DNA of 40,076 nt, taken from the NCBI GenBank assembly GCA_964540655.1, contig CAZINR010000005.1, positions 1 through 40,076 on the forward strand, in the 5' to 3' direction. The translations under genes were made by a program, and so were the position numbers. Under the pieces are notes generated by a model. It was given only the letters and a program-made list of their open reading frames with translations. It was not told where the DNA came from and made no database searches. Every line of letters starts with the position of its first letter. Positions within the stretch are counted from its first letter, which is position 1. Below, piece by piece: positions 14,219 to 21,188 of the stretch. Source of the stretch: CAZQBY01 sp964540655 (lineage in GTDB: Archaea; Altiarchaeota; Altiarchaeia; JAFGQM01).

Positions 14219-15982
14219 TCACTCGATCTTCTCCTCTATGAAGAAGCCCTTGACCTTGCCCATAAGCTTCCTGCCGATGCTGGGCTCCTTCTGCTCCTCC
14301 AGGAAGTCCATCTCGTCCGGGGAGAGGTTCTCCTTCCACTCCTTGAAGCTGGGCTCTTCTCCGGCCGCCTGGACCCCTTCCGCCGCCTGATTCTCCTCGG
14401 CCATCTTCTGGACCTGCTCTTTTGCCTCCTCCTGCCTGGCCTCGGTCTCCGTGCCGACCAGCTTGTTCTTGAGCTTGCCGACCAGCCCCTTGCTGGCGAC
14501 CGTCCTGGTCCCGATGCTCGGCACCTTCGACGTCTTGCCGGAAGGCGAGCGCGTCTTTATCAGATCCACGGCCGCGCCGCCGTGCTTGGAGCGCCTCACA
14601 CGTATGTTGGTCAGGACCGGCCTCTCCAAGTTCTCGCTGGTTATGAGCGCGACCCCCAGCGGCAGGTTCTTCATGACGTCCTCCAGCTCCGGGGTGAAGT
14701 TCTCCAGGCTCTTGGATATGGCGTTTATGTCGTTGGGGTTGGTGACCTTGAGTATTATCTGGGTGTTGGCCTGTGACAGCACGTTCTTGTCCACCTTGGC
14801 AGGCCTCTGCGACACTATGCCCAGCCCCATCCCGAACTTCCGGCCCTCGGCCGCTATGGTCCGCAGTATCCTGAGGGACATTGCATGCCCCACCCCCCGC
14901 TCCGGGCAGAAGCGGTGGGCCTCCTCCACCAGCATGAAGAAGGCGGGAATCCTGTTCTTCTTCCTCGACTCGAAAAGGTCGCTGGCCAGCTTGGAGACTA
15001 TCAGGCCCTGCATCTCCGGCTTGACGCCCTTCATGTTGACTATGGACGTCTTGCCCTTCTGCACCAGCTCATCTAGTTTGATGCCCTCTGTCGAGAAGAT
15101 GTTGGTGTCCAGCAGGGTCTGGAGCGCTGATATCAGCCCCCACTTGGCGTTGGTGTCGCTGAGCTGGAGGTGCTGGATTATGTATTCAAGAGTGTAGTCG
15201 CCGCTGGGCTTGAGCTCGTTTATGGCCTGGTAGAGCAGGGCCTTCTGGCCGCCGGTGAGGGTTGTGGGCAGGATGTCGATTATGTCCTTGGCGTCCAGGT
15301 TCTTGTCGGAGAGCTTGAACTCGTGGTCGGCGGTGGGGTTTATGGATTTGTTGGGGGTGTACTCAACGACATTCTGGAAGGCCTTAGGCACCACCTGGAA
15401 GCGCGAGAACTTGTCGTAGTCGCTCTGGTTGTCATTGGCGATTTTGAGCGTGTAGTATTCGCCGTGCGGGTCTATGACCACGCAGGGCACCTCCTTGTCG
15501 GCAAGCTCCTCCAGCAGGACGCCGACCGTATAGGACTTGCCCGCCCCGGTCTTGGCCAGCACGCTGAGGTGCTTCTGTATCAGCTTGTTGGCGTCCAGAT
15601 AGACCTTTATGCCCTCCTCGCCCTCCAGTTTCCCCACATACAGTCCGACCGAAGTGGGTGTGTCCAACCCGAGTATGTTCCTTATCAGGGTCTGGTGGGC
15701 CTTGAAGACACGCTCCTCGGGCTTGAAGGGCGTCTTGGGGAGGCGTATGATGCCCTGCGGGTCTTTATAGCCTATGACCCTTATGCGGGCGATTATCTTC
15801 TCGACTCCCTTGCGGTCGTCCCAAAACCGCCTCACGAAAGAGATTTGCCCCAGCACCCAGCCGTACATCTCATGATGTATCTTGACATATGTTCCATTCT
15901 CGGCCAGCTCTTTGTTCTCGACCAAAATCTCGAACGAAGTGGGCTTTACCTCGCCGTATACGAAGCCGACTATTTCGGGCAT
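14219..15982 (-). CDS. herA: HerA-like hexameric DNA-translocating ATPase
   Basis: 587 aa. The N-terminal 90 residues form a HAS-barrel-like beta domain (GFVYGEVKPTSFEILVENKEL, YVKIHHEMYGWVLGQI). The FtsK/HerA ATPase follows: Walker A at 143-150 (AKTGAGKS), the strand PCVVIDPHGEY, Walker B FFMLVEEAHRF, and the arginine-bearing sensor segment GIVSQRPAKVDKNVLSQANTQ. HerA works with NurA, Mre11 and Rad50 in DNA end resection, but none of these partners is adjacent here. The last 130 residues (from about RSKHGGAA onward) are Lys/Glu-rich, probably disordered, and longer than usual. Translation starts at ATG 15980-15982. A generic DUF87 ATPase with another role is the main alternative. Confidence 0.82.
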   Translation of the reverse strand: MPEIVGFVYGEVKPTSFEILVENKELAENGTYVKIHHEMYGWVLGQISFVRRFWDDRKGVEKIIARIRVIGYKDPQGIIRLPKTPFKPEERVFKAHQTLIRNILGLDTPTSVGLYVGKLEGEEGIKVYLDANKLIQKHLSVLAKTGAGKSYTVGVLLEELADKEVPCVVIDPHGEYYTLKIANDNQSDYDKFSRFQVVPKAFQNVVEYTPNKSINPTADHEFKLSDKNLDAKDIIDILPTTLTGGQKALLYQAINELKPSGDYTLEYIIQHLQLSDTNAKWGLISALQTLLDTNIFSTEGIKLDELVQKGKTSIVNMKGVKPEMQGLIVSKLASDLFESRKKNRIPAFFMLVEEAHRFCPERGVGHAMSLRILRTIAAEGRKFGMGLGIVSQRPAKVDKNVLSQANTQIILKVTNPNDINAISKSLENFTPELEDVMKNLPLGVALITSENLERPVLTNIRVRRSKHGGAAVDLIKTRSPSGKTSKVPSIGTRTVASKGLVGKLKNKLVGTETEARQEEAKEQVQKMAEENQAAEGVQAAGEEPSFKEWKENLSPDEMDFLEEQKEPSIGRKLMGKVKGFFIEEKIE

Positions 15983-16000
15983 GGTTAATTTGAGAATGGG

Positions 16001-16408
16001 TTAAGAAAAAATACCCTTCTCCATCAGATAATAGCTCAGCGGCACGCCCTCCATGGCCCCGAGTACGAAAGGCAGGGCGTAGGTGAAATCAAGGCTGAAG
16101 ATGCCGAAGACGAACAACACTATCAGGAAGAGCATTATGCTGAGGGCATAGAAAGGCAGGAGTATGCGGGTGTGCCTCGTTCCTAGCTCTTTGTCCATCT
16201 TGTGCGGCTTCAGGGCGCTCTCGCTGTAGAATCTGAGGTAGAAGGCGCGCTCCTTGAGCAGGGTGCGCAGCCAGTAGACGTGGGCCATGGTCCCGACCGC
16301 CATTCCGAAGGCGAAGACCAACAGTATGGGTATTATCTGCAGCTCGCCCAGCTCGGGGAACAGGCTGAGAGACAGGGCGAAAGGTAGGGGCAGGATCGCG
16401 AGCAGCAT
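16001..16408 (-). CDS. Four-TM membrane protein, unknown function
   Basis: The frame is open from 16462, but that start would overlap eL42 by 41 nt. The internal ATG at 16406-16408 (M-L-L-A-I-L-P-L-P) leaves a 13-nt gap and starts at the first TM helix, so 135 aa is preferred here; the 153-aa version cannot be excluded. Helices are MLLAILPLPFALSLSLF, IIPILLVFAFGMAVGTMAHV, LPFYALSIMLFLIVLFVFGIF and TYALPFVLGAMEGVPLSYYL, with a basic cytoplasmic loop between the second and third. No family recognised. It is downstream of eL42 and GINS on the same strand and presumably cotranscribed, possibly only as a passenger. Confidence 0.65.
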   Translation of the reverse strand: MLLAILPLPFALSLSLFPELGELQIIPILLVFAFGMAVGTMAHVYWLRTLLKERAFYLRFYSESALKPHKMDKELGTRHTRILLPFYALSIMLFLIVLFVFGIFSLDFTYALPFVLGAMEGVPLSYYLMEKGIFS

Positions 16409-16421
16409 GCGCAATGCGTGC

Positions 16422-16703
16422 CTAGTGCTTTGCGAGTTCCGGCTCTTTCTTGCTTCGGTCATAGGAGCGTAAGTGGCTCTTTCCGCACTCTTCGCAGGTG
16501 AGGCGCAGGTTGCCGCCCTTGTTGACCTTTCGAATCTCTTTCTCGCCTCTCCTCTTGCTTCCGTGGCCCTCCTTGACGCGCTCGTACTGTCGCTGGCCCC
16601 ATTTCATGGAGGAGGCTTTGCCCTTCTTGTCCTTCTTGACCTTGTGCTTGGTGTGCTTCTTGCAGTGCTTGCAGTAAGCCTTCACCTCATCGGATATTTT
16701 CAT
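16422..16703 (-). CDS. rpl44e: Large-subunit ribosomal protein eL42 (L44e)
   Basis: 93 aa, strongly basic. The zinc ribbon has one Cys pair near the N-terminus (AYCKHCKKHTKHKV) and a second pair near the C-terminus (RLTCEECGKSHLRSYDRSKK). The conserved central stretch KASSMKWGQRQYERVKEG-type sequence is diagnostic for L44e. The protein sits at the ribosomal E site. In many archaea it is followed by S27e and aIF2-alpha; here a membrane-protein gene follows instead. The GINS gene ends 1 nt upstream of its start region, so replication and translation genes are probably cotranscribed, a linkage known from other archaea. Confidence 0.95.
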   Translation of the reverse strand: MKISDEVKAYCKHCKKHTKHKVKKDKKGKASSMKWGQRQYERVKEGHGSKRRGEKEIRKVNKGGNLRLTCEECGKSHLRSYDRSKKEPELAKH

Positions 16704-16704
16704 C

Positions 16705-17583
16705 TTAGACTAATTCGACTGCGTCGTTGTTAATCAGTATCTCGGCGACCTCGGCGTCCAGCTCCGTGACCTGGTCCTCCTCGAAGGGACCCAGGCTCTC
16801 CAGATCCGGGCCGACGAAAGCGGGCATGGATTTCAAAAACCTGACCCGCAAGCGGGCTTTATTTTCAGTTCCTTCCTTAAAAACCTCTTCTTCGCCTTCA
16901 TCTGAGGGCTTTTTATCCTCCTCTGTCTCTTCCCCAGGGCCTTCTTCCTCCTTCTTCCCGGAATCCTCTTCTTTTTCGCCTTCTTCCGCGGGTTCCTCGG
17001 CCTCCTCCGGCTCAGGTTCCTCGGCAGGCTCTTCAGCCCCCTCCGGCCCTTCTTCAGATTCCTTTGATTCTTTTCCGCTGGCCTCGTCCTGCCCTTTTTC
17101 CAATCCCTTTTCCGGCCCTTCTTCCGCCGCCTCTCCCACAGGCTCTTCTGTCCCCCCCTCTACGGGCCCTCCAGAATGCTCACCTGAACCTTCATCTTTC
17201 TCCCCAGCGTCTTCCTCCGCCTCCGGCAATGTCTCCTGAGGGGTCTCTTCATCGCCGCCGAGGGATTCCTCGTCCACCAACTGGATGTCTCCAGACCGCA
17301 TGGCCCTGAGCTCCGAGAATATCTTCTTGTAGGCTTCGACCTCGCCGGCCAGCAGGTTCTCGGGGCGGTCCCCGCCCTGCAGCTCCCTGAGGCAGGCCAT
17401 CAGCATCTTGTGCTGCCGCATGTGGACTATGTCGTCGTAGATGCCCCTGGCCTTCTTGGCGTCATATGGGTTCTCGTGATTTATGAGCTCTCGCGCCTCC
17501 ATGTAGAAGTTGGGCGGCATCCTGGCTAGCCGGGGCGAATTCTTCTCCACCCTCCACAGCTTCAGAAATTCAGAAAGCTTCAT
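16705..17583 (-). CDS. Archaeal GINS replication-complex subunit (Gins15/51 type) with long acidic linker
   Basis: 292 aa. The N-terminal helical A domain occupies about residues 1-105 (LPPNFYMEA-like segment ARMPPNFYMEARELI, then KARGIYDDIVHMRQHKMLMACL). The C-terminal B domain is RLRVRFLKSMPAFVGPDLESLGPFEEDQVTELDAEVAEILINNDAVELV, a good match in order to archaeal Gins51. GINS tetramers bridge MCM and Cdc45/RecJ in the replicative helicase. Between the domains lie about 130 residues of nearly pure Glu/Pro/Ser/Gly repeats, so the protein is much longer than the usual 150-190 aa. The same DNA leaves a long Ser-rich open frame on the plus strand, which is a shadow. It precedes eL42. Confidence 0.85.
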   Translation of the reverse strand: MKLSEFLKLWRVEKNSPRLARMPPNFYMEARELINHENPYDAKKARGIYDDIVHMRQHKMLMACLRELQGGDRPENLLAGEVEAYKKIFSELRAMRSGDIQLVDEESLGGDEETPQETLPEAEEDAGEKDEGSGEHSGGPVEGGTEEPVGEAAEEGPEKGLEKGQDEASGKESKESEEGPEGAEEPAEEPEPEEAEEPAEEGEKEEDSGKKEEEGPGEETEEDKKPSDEGEEEVFKEGTENKARLRVRFLKSMPAFVGPDLESLGPFEEDQVTELDAEVAEILINNDAVELV

Positions 17584-17636
17584 TCCAGATATTTGCCCTC
17601 CTGATATTTATAATTGAAAGGATAAATAAAGCCAGA
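17584..17636. promoter_or_regulatory. Compact bidirectional promoter between GINS and thioredoxin
   Basis: Only 53 nt separate the two start codons. The A/T-rich core GATATTTATAATTG near 17602-17615 can act as a TATA box in either direction: its centre is about 28 nt from the thioredoxin ATG and about 25 nt from the GINS ATG. On the minus strand a GGAGGG run also sits near 17594-17599, 10-15 nt before the GINS start, and could act as a Shine-Dalgarno site. Confidence 0.5.
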
Positions 17637-17930
17637 ATGGACCTTCGAGGAGACGAGTTCGAGGATTTCATAGGGAAGAACGAGAAGTGCGCGGTGGATT
17701 TCTGGGCCCCCTGGTGCAGTCCCTGCATCACGCTCGGCCCTAAGCTGGAGGAAGCCTGCGAAGAGAAGGGCGTCCCTCTGGGCAAAGTCAACATAGACGA
17801 GGACCGCGAGCTAGCTGCCGAATTCGGAATCATGTCCATACCCTGCGTGGTGCTGTTCAAGAACGGCGAGGAGGCCGACCGCAAGGTGGGGAACGTGTCG
17901 AAGGAGAGCTTGTTAGGGTTCTTGGGATAG
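17637..17930 (+). CDS. Thioredoxin-like protein with WCSPC active site
   Basis: 97 aa, a single thioredoxin fold. The active site is WAPWCSPC, with Ser in place of the usual Gly of WCGPC. The cis-proline loop is MSIPCVVLFKNGEE, where Cys replaces the common Thr right after the proline. The remaining landmarks (VDFWAPWC, GKVNIDEDRELAAEFGIMS) are standard. It reduces disulfides in cytosolic proteins. The extra cysteine beside the active site could allow an additional disulfide, metal or cluster interaction, or alter redox potential; that is inference. It is divergent from GINS and convergent with aIF5A. Confidence 0.9.
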   Translation: MDLRGDEFEDFIGKNEKCAVDFWAPWCSPCITLGPKLEEACEEKGVPLGKVNIDEDRELAAEFGIMSIPCVVLFKNGEEADRKVGNVSKESLLGFLG

Positions 17931-17996
17931 TCAGGACGAGCTATCGCTGACGAAAAATACGATAAAGGCTCAAGCAGGACAATGCACACGGGGCGT

Positions 17997-18374
17997 CTAC
18001 TCCTGAATCGCCTTCCTGCCCATGGCCTCCATGAGCATGACCTCGCCGCCCTCCTCGAGCTTCATGCCCTCCGGGACGGGTATCTCGATGGTGTCATACG
18101 TCTCGGTGTTCATCAGCTGGGCCACGCCCCCGCTGACCGACAGCACCTGATGCGCCTGGCGCGTGATTATCGGGACCTCGACCTTGTTGTCGCCGCTGGT
18201 GAGGAGCTGCTTCTTCTTGCCGTCGAAGATGTCCACCCCGACTATGCGCACCTTGGCTGCCCCGTGCTTTCCGGGCTTCGATGACGAGTAGCTTGTTATC
18301 TTGCACGGTTCGCCGTCTATGACGACGTAGTTACCTTCCTTGAGGTTCCTCACCTCTACTATCTTCACGGCCAT
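17997..18374 (-). CDS. Translation initiation factor aIF5A
   Basis: 125 aa. The N-terminal SH3-like domain holds the hypusination loop KPGKHGAAK with the modifiable lysine at about position 37. The C-terminal OB domain begins near GDNKVEVPIITRQAHQV and ends QLMNTETYDTIEIPVPEG, typical of IF5A. The factor relieves ribosome stalling at polyproline. It needs deoxyhypusine or hypusine made from a polyamine. An agmatinase gene is in this window, but no deoxyhypusine synthase is seen. Transcription is divergent from the NYN-MinD operon across a 72-nt A/T-rich gap. Confidence 0.96.
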   Translation of the reverse strand: MAVKIVEVRNLKEGNYVVIDGEPCKITSYSSSKPGKHGAAKVRIVGVDIFDGKKKQLLTSGDNKVEVPIITRQAHQVLSVSGGVAQLMNTETYDTIEIPVPEGMKLEEGGEVMLMEAMGRKAIQE

Positions 18375-18446
18375 TTTGCTCTCTTTTTAATTGCTTTAGC
18401 GTAAAATAACGAGTAGTATAAGGACTCAAGGAATAAAAAGACGACC

Positions 18447-18884
18447 ATGAAAGTACCTGGGATACTGAAAAAGGGGAGGGGGAAGAACATCGCCGTGTTC
18501 GTGGACGGGCCGAATCTTCTGCGCAGGGAGTTCGACGTCAACCTGGGCCACCTGGTCCAGCAGATAAGCAAGTACGGCAAGATCTCGATAGCAAAGGTCT
18601 TCCTCAACCAGTTCGCCCCCGAGAAGCTCATAGAGGCAGTGTCATCAGAGGGCATGGAGGCCGTGGTCACGCCCGTGGACTGTGATGTGGCCTTGGCCAC
18701 GGAGATGATGGAGGCCGTGCACAACCCCAACATAGACATCATCTGCGTCGTCACACGGGACGGCGACTTCCAGCCCCCGATAATGAAGGCGAAGAAGCAC
18801 GGAAAGGAGACGATGGCCTTCGGGGTGAGGAAGAATTTGAGCGAGAGCCTAATCAACAGCGTAGACAAGTTCATAGAGATATGA
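18447..18884 (+). CDS. NYN-domain (LabA/DUF88, PIN-like) predicted ribonuclease
   Basis: 145 aa, wholly a NYN domain. Acidic active-site positions are seen in NIAVFVDGPNLLR, DCDVALATEMMEA and VVTRDGDFQPPI, ending with GVRKNLSESLINSVDKFIEI. This fold shares its catalytic acids with PIN and FLAP nucleases, and characterised members cut RNA. It is the first gene of a tight operon: the next gene begins within its stop codon (ATGA at 18881-18884), and the series continues through MinD. A TATA-like element GTAGTATAAG near 18413-18422 lies about 30 nt before the ATG. What RNA it acts on is unknown. Confidence 0.85.
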   Translation: MKVPGILKKGRGKNIAVFVDGPNLLRREFDVNLGHLVQQISKYGKISIAKVFLNQFAPEKLIEAVSSEGMEAVVTPVDCDVALATEMMEAVHNPNIDIICVVTRDGDFQPPIMKAKKHGKETMAFGVRKNLSESLINSVDKFIEI

Positions 18885-19426
18885 TGGACATGCCGGTAGG
18901 CAGGCCCGTGAAAGAGGGCATAGACACCAGGAAGGTGGATTTCCGCAAGCTGTTCCCCACTCTAAGTGAGCATCAGCTCAGCGGATACATGGCCCTTGAC
19001 ATAATGACGGACAACGGCATGGAGGAGGGCCTGCTGCTGTTCCACCAGGGCGATATAATCGCCTCGGAGTACAAGTACGTCGCCAGGGAGAAGGTGGTGA
19101 GAGGCAAGGAGGCCCTCCCGCTGTTCATGAACGGCTGCATGGGGCAGGGGACGTTCGACGTCTACGAGCTGGACGACGTGGTCGGCGTGAGGGAGAGGAA
19201 CAGGGATGACGTTTTAAAGTACAAACCTACAAAAGAGGAGGTCGAGAAACTGCTGCCCGACACCTTTGTCCAACAGACCCTCGAAGAGGAGAGGAGGGTC
19301 AAGGTGGAAGCCGAGGGCGTCGAGGTCAGCGGAGAGGTATCGAAGGAGGACGTGCTCAAGAAGTACGGGATAACGCATCCCGACGACAGGGCGGTGGACG
19401 AACTCCTGAAGAACATAATGGAATGA
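18881..19426 (+). CDS. DUF2226/PATAN-like (DUF4388-like) protein
   Basis: 181 aa. The core at about 25-105 has the pattern G-Y-M-A-L-D-I...E-E-G-L-L-L-F-x-x-G-D-I-I-A-S-E, followed by a helix and FDVYELDDVVGV. This fits archaeal DUF2226 and the related PATAN/DUF4388 signalling domains, which often accompany response regulators and small GTPases. The C-terminal 70 residues are charged (VKVEAEGVEVSGE) and end in a short helix, DRAVDELLKNI. Start is at ATGATG overlapping the upstream stop; the second ATG is an alternative. The next gene overlaps it in the same way. The domain call is by pattern only and moderate. Confidence 0.6.
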   Translation: MMDMPVGRPVKEGIDTRKVDFRKLFPTLSEHQLSGYMALDIMTDNGMEEGLLLFHQGDIIASEYKYVAREKVVRGKEALPLFMNGCMGQGTFDVYELDDVVGVRERNRDDVLKYKPTKEEVEKLLPDTFVQQTLEEERRVKVEAEGVEVSGEVSKEDVLKKYGITHPDDRAVDELLKNIME

Positions 19427-19881
19427 TCGAGTTTTTGAGATTCGGGTCAAGGGAAGACCCAAAACGGAAGGACAGGCTCGTCCAGATAAGGAGGAGCATA
19501 GAAGCTAGCTACAGGTACGAAGAAGAGGCGATGTCGCACCCGGTGAACGCCAGCACTCTAAAAAGGGTCTACAACATCGACTCGCTGTGGATAGTGCAGG
19601 GTGAGAGCGTCAGGAAGCTGGGCTCCGCCAACTACTCGCGCGAGCTCAATGTGTTCAGGGAGCTGAAGGAGAAGTATGCGAGCATGCAGTCCATGAGGAT
19701 ACATCGGGGAGGGGAGAGATACTACGTCCTGGAGTCCAATGACACCATCTATTTGTTTTCAACTCCCCTGGAGCTGACCACCAACGAGATAATACTGATG
19801 CTCGGGGAGATAGAGGACGCGCTTCCTGAAAAAAAGGTTTTTTTAAACAATAGCATAAACATAACACAAGATGGCCGCTAG
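19423..19881 (+). CDS. Roadblock/LC7-like small protein (tentative), unknown function
   Basis: 152 aa. The N-terminal 45 residues are basic and helical (GSREDPKRKDRLVQIRRSIEASY). Residues about 50-140 read as sensor strand (YNIDSLWIVQGESVRKLG), long helix (LNVFRELKEKYASMQ), three strands (SMRIHRGGERYYVLESNDTIYLFSTP) and a closing helix (TTNEIILMLGEIEDAL). This order resembles Roadblock/LC7 domains, which regulate P-loop NTPases. No catalytic motif is seen. It overlaps the preceding stop (ATGA) and the following minD start by 11 nt, so it is very likely a functional partner of MinD. Confidence 0.5.
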   Translation: MIEFLRFGSREDPKRKDRLVQIRRSIEASYRYEEEAMSHPVNASTLKRVYNIDSLWIVQGESVRKLGSANYSRELNVFRELKEKYASMQSMRIHRGGERYYVLESNDTIYLFSTPLELTTNEIILMLGEIEDALPEKKVFLNNSINITQDGR

Positions 19882-20629
19882 AACCATAGCCATCGCCTCC
19901 GGCAAGGGGGGCGTCGGCAAGACCACAGTCTGCGCCAACGTCGCGATCGCGATGGCCCAGCTCGGAAAGAAGATAACGCTACTGGACGCGGACCTGGCCA
20001 TGGCCAACCTTGGGATAACCCTGGGCATGGAGGACACGCCCACCACGCTGCACGAGGTGCTGTCCGGAGACGCCAACATCGAGGACGCCATATACGAGGG
20101 GCCCGCAGGGCTCAAGTTCATACCGTCAGGGCTCTCCCTGGACACCTTCTTGAGGGTGGATGTCGAGCGGCTGAAGCCGGTGGTCTCGACGCTTCTCGAG
20201 GGGACGGACATACTCATCATAGACGCGCCGGGCGGGCTGGGCAAGAACGTGCTTGGAGCCATGATATCCGCGGCTGAACTGCTGATTGTGACCATGCCGG
20301 ACCCGTCCGCGCTGGCGGACGCGCTCAAGACAAAGCTGGTCGGCAACCGGCTGAACATGGATATACTGGGCGTGGCGTTGAACATGGTCAGGGGCGACCG
20401 CTCGGAGGTCTCGGCGGAGGAGGTCTCGGTGCTTTTGGATTCCGAGATACTGCAGAGCATACCCTACGACGACAACGTCAAGCGCGGCTCTGTGGAGGGC
20501 AAGCCTGTCCTGATAAGGAACCCCGACACGCCCGCCTCGAAGGCCTTCAAGAAGCTGGGGGCTATTCTGGCCGGAGAGGAGGTCGAGGACGAGAAGAGGG
20601 GCTTCCTGCAGAAGATATTCAAAAAGTGA
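19871..20629 (+). CDS. minD: MinD/ParA-type ATPase with membrane-targeting helix
   Basis: 252 aa. The deviant Walker A at 11-18 (GKGGVGKT with the signature lysine) is preceded by TIAIAS. Switch motifs are LLDADLAMANLGITLG and DILIIDAPGGLGKN, and the base-recognition strand is VALNMVRGDRSE. The C-terminus RGFLQKIFKK is an amphipathic helix of the MinD membrane-targeting type, so the ATP-bound dimer should bind the membrane. Classic roles are positioning of division, chromosomes or surface machines. A T-run with TTTAAAC at 19839-19848, about 27 nt before the ATG, may be an internal promoter in addition to operon transcription with NYN, DUF2226-like and Roadblock-like genes. Confidence 0.9.
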   Translation: MAARTIAIASGKGGVGKTTVCANVAIAMAQLGKKITLLDADLAMANLGITLGMEDTPTTLHEVLSGDANIEDAIYEGPAGLKFIPSGLSLDTFLRVDVERLKPVVSTLLEGTDILIIDAPGGLGKNVLGAMISAAELLIVTMPDPSALADALKTKLVGNRLNMDILGVALNMVRGDRSEVSAEEVSVLLDSEILQSIPYDDNVKRGSVEGKPVLIRNPDTPASKAFKKLGAILAGEEVEDEKRGFLQKIFKK

Positions 20630-20648
20630 TTTTTGTTTTTTCAATAAA

Positions 20649-20864
20649 ATGACCAAACCTTTTGATTTGTTGACTAGCGCTCTGGGAAAGAACATATTGG
20701 TGAAGCTGAAGAACGGGATGGAGATTCGCGGGACCCTCGAGGCCTACGACCCACATCTCAACCTCTCGCTGAAAGAGGCGGAGGAGCTCGACGACGGGGA
20801 AGTCAAGAAGAAGCTGGGCTCCCTGCTTGTGAGGGGCGACACCATAGTCTATGTGAGTCCCTAG
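20649..20864 (+). CDS. Archaeal Sm-like (Lsm) RNA-binding protein
   Basis: 71 aa. The Sm1 motif is ALGKNILVKLKNGMEIRGTLEAYDPHLNLSLKEAEEL and the Sm2 motif is GSLLVRGDTIVYVSP, with the canonical D-x-H-x-N-L and R-G-D residues that contact uridine. Archaeal Lsm proteins form heptameric or hexameric rings that bind U-rich RNA ends. It starts 19 nt after minD and may share its transcript. The gene often found after it in archaea (L37e) is absent; a tRNA gene follows instead. Confidence 0.95.
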   Translation: MTKPFDLLTSALGKNILVKLKNGMEIRGTLEAYDPHLNLSLKEAEELDDGEVKKKLGSLLVRGDTIVYVSP

Positions 20865-20968
20865 ATGTCTTCTGTTTTGGGTCTTGGGTCCTGTAGCGGC
20901 TGCTTTTTAAACAAAAACGCATAAATAACCGCTTCGCAGACCGAAGACTCAGGACCGTGGACTTCTCT

Positions 20969-21043
20969 GGGCCCGTGGTCTAGTTCGGTTATGACGTCGC
21001 CTTTACGAGGCGAAGATCACCGGTTCAAATCCGGTCGGGCCCA
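20969..21043 (+). tRNA. tRNA-Val (anticodon TAC)
   Basis: A 75-nt cloverleaf: acceptor GGGCCCG/CGGGCCC, D arm GTC...GAC, anticodon stem TCGCC/GGCGA with loop TTTACGA (anticodon TAC, reading GUA), T arm ACCGG/CCGGT with loop TTCAAAT, discriminator A. CCA is not encoded. A TATA-like AATAA run at 20921-20928 is well placed for the precursor. The 3' end is duplicated 94 nt downstream. Confidence 0.95.
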
Positions 21044-21142
21044 TCTTACTTTCTCTAAGGAAAAGCTCGATGTGCCCGGCGACTGTCGAGGTCATATGCC
21101 CAAGGGGTGTGTCCACCTCAACATCCGGTCGGGCCCATCTTA
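21029..21142. repeat. Duplicated tRNA-Val 3' end (att-like direct repeat)
   Basis: The 20-mer ATCCGGTCGGGCCCATCTTA occurs at 21029-21048, covering the T-stem/acceptor 3' half of tRNA-Val plus 5 nt, and again at 21123-21142. The 74 nt between the copies contain no gene. Duplication of a tRNA 3' end is the usual scar of tyrosine-recombinase integration (attL/attR). Here no integrase remains and the enclosed DNA is tiny, so it may be a remnant after decay or a local duplication. Confidence 0.6.
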
Positions 21143-21188
21143 ATTCTCCTAGAGTCGGCCTCGTGTTTTCAGTCTTCGGTCTACAATC

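Larger units (their letters stand above)
20938..21182. repeat. 12-bp inverted repeat bracketing tRNA-Val and its duplicated 3' end
   Basis: AGACCGAAGACT at 20938-20949 is exactly reverse-complementary to AGTCTTCGGTCT at 21171-21182. The arms enclose the whole tRNA gene and both copies of its 3' end. The arms could pair in a precursor transcript or be ends of a small element. The remaining bases of this 324-nt interval (20865-21188) show no open frame worth calling. Confidence 0.5.

Noticed and set aside
14451..15197. A 248-codon open frame on the plus strand opposite the HerA-like gene
   Set aside because: Antisense shadow; HerA-like Walker motifs on the minus strand are intact and the plus-strand product has no recognisable domain.
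16727..17239. A Ser/Pro-rich open frame opposite GINS that resembles a mucin-like protein
   Set aside because: Its composition is exactly what the complement of Glu-rich GAA/GAG repeats encodes; the GINS domains on the other strand are convincing.
21044..21188. A second tRNA gene downstream of tRNA-Val
   Set aside because: Only the 3' half-arm is repeated; no D arm or anticodon arm can be folded from the 74 nt before it.
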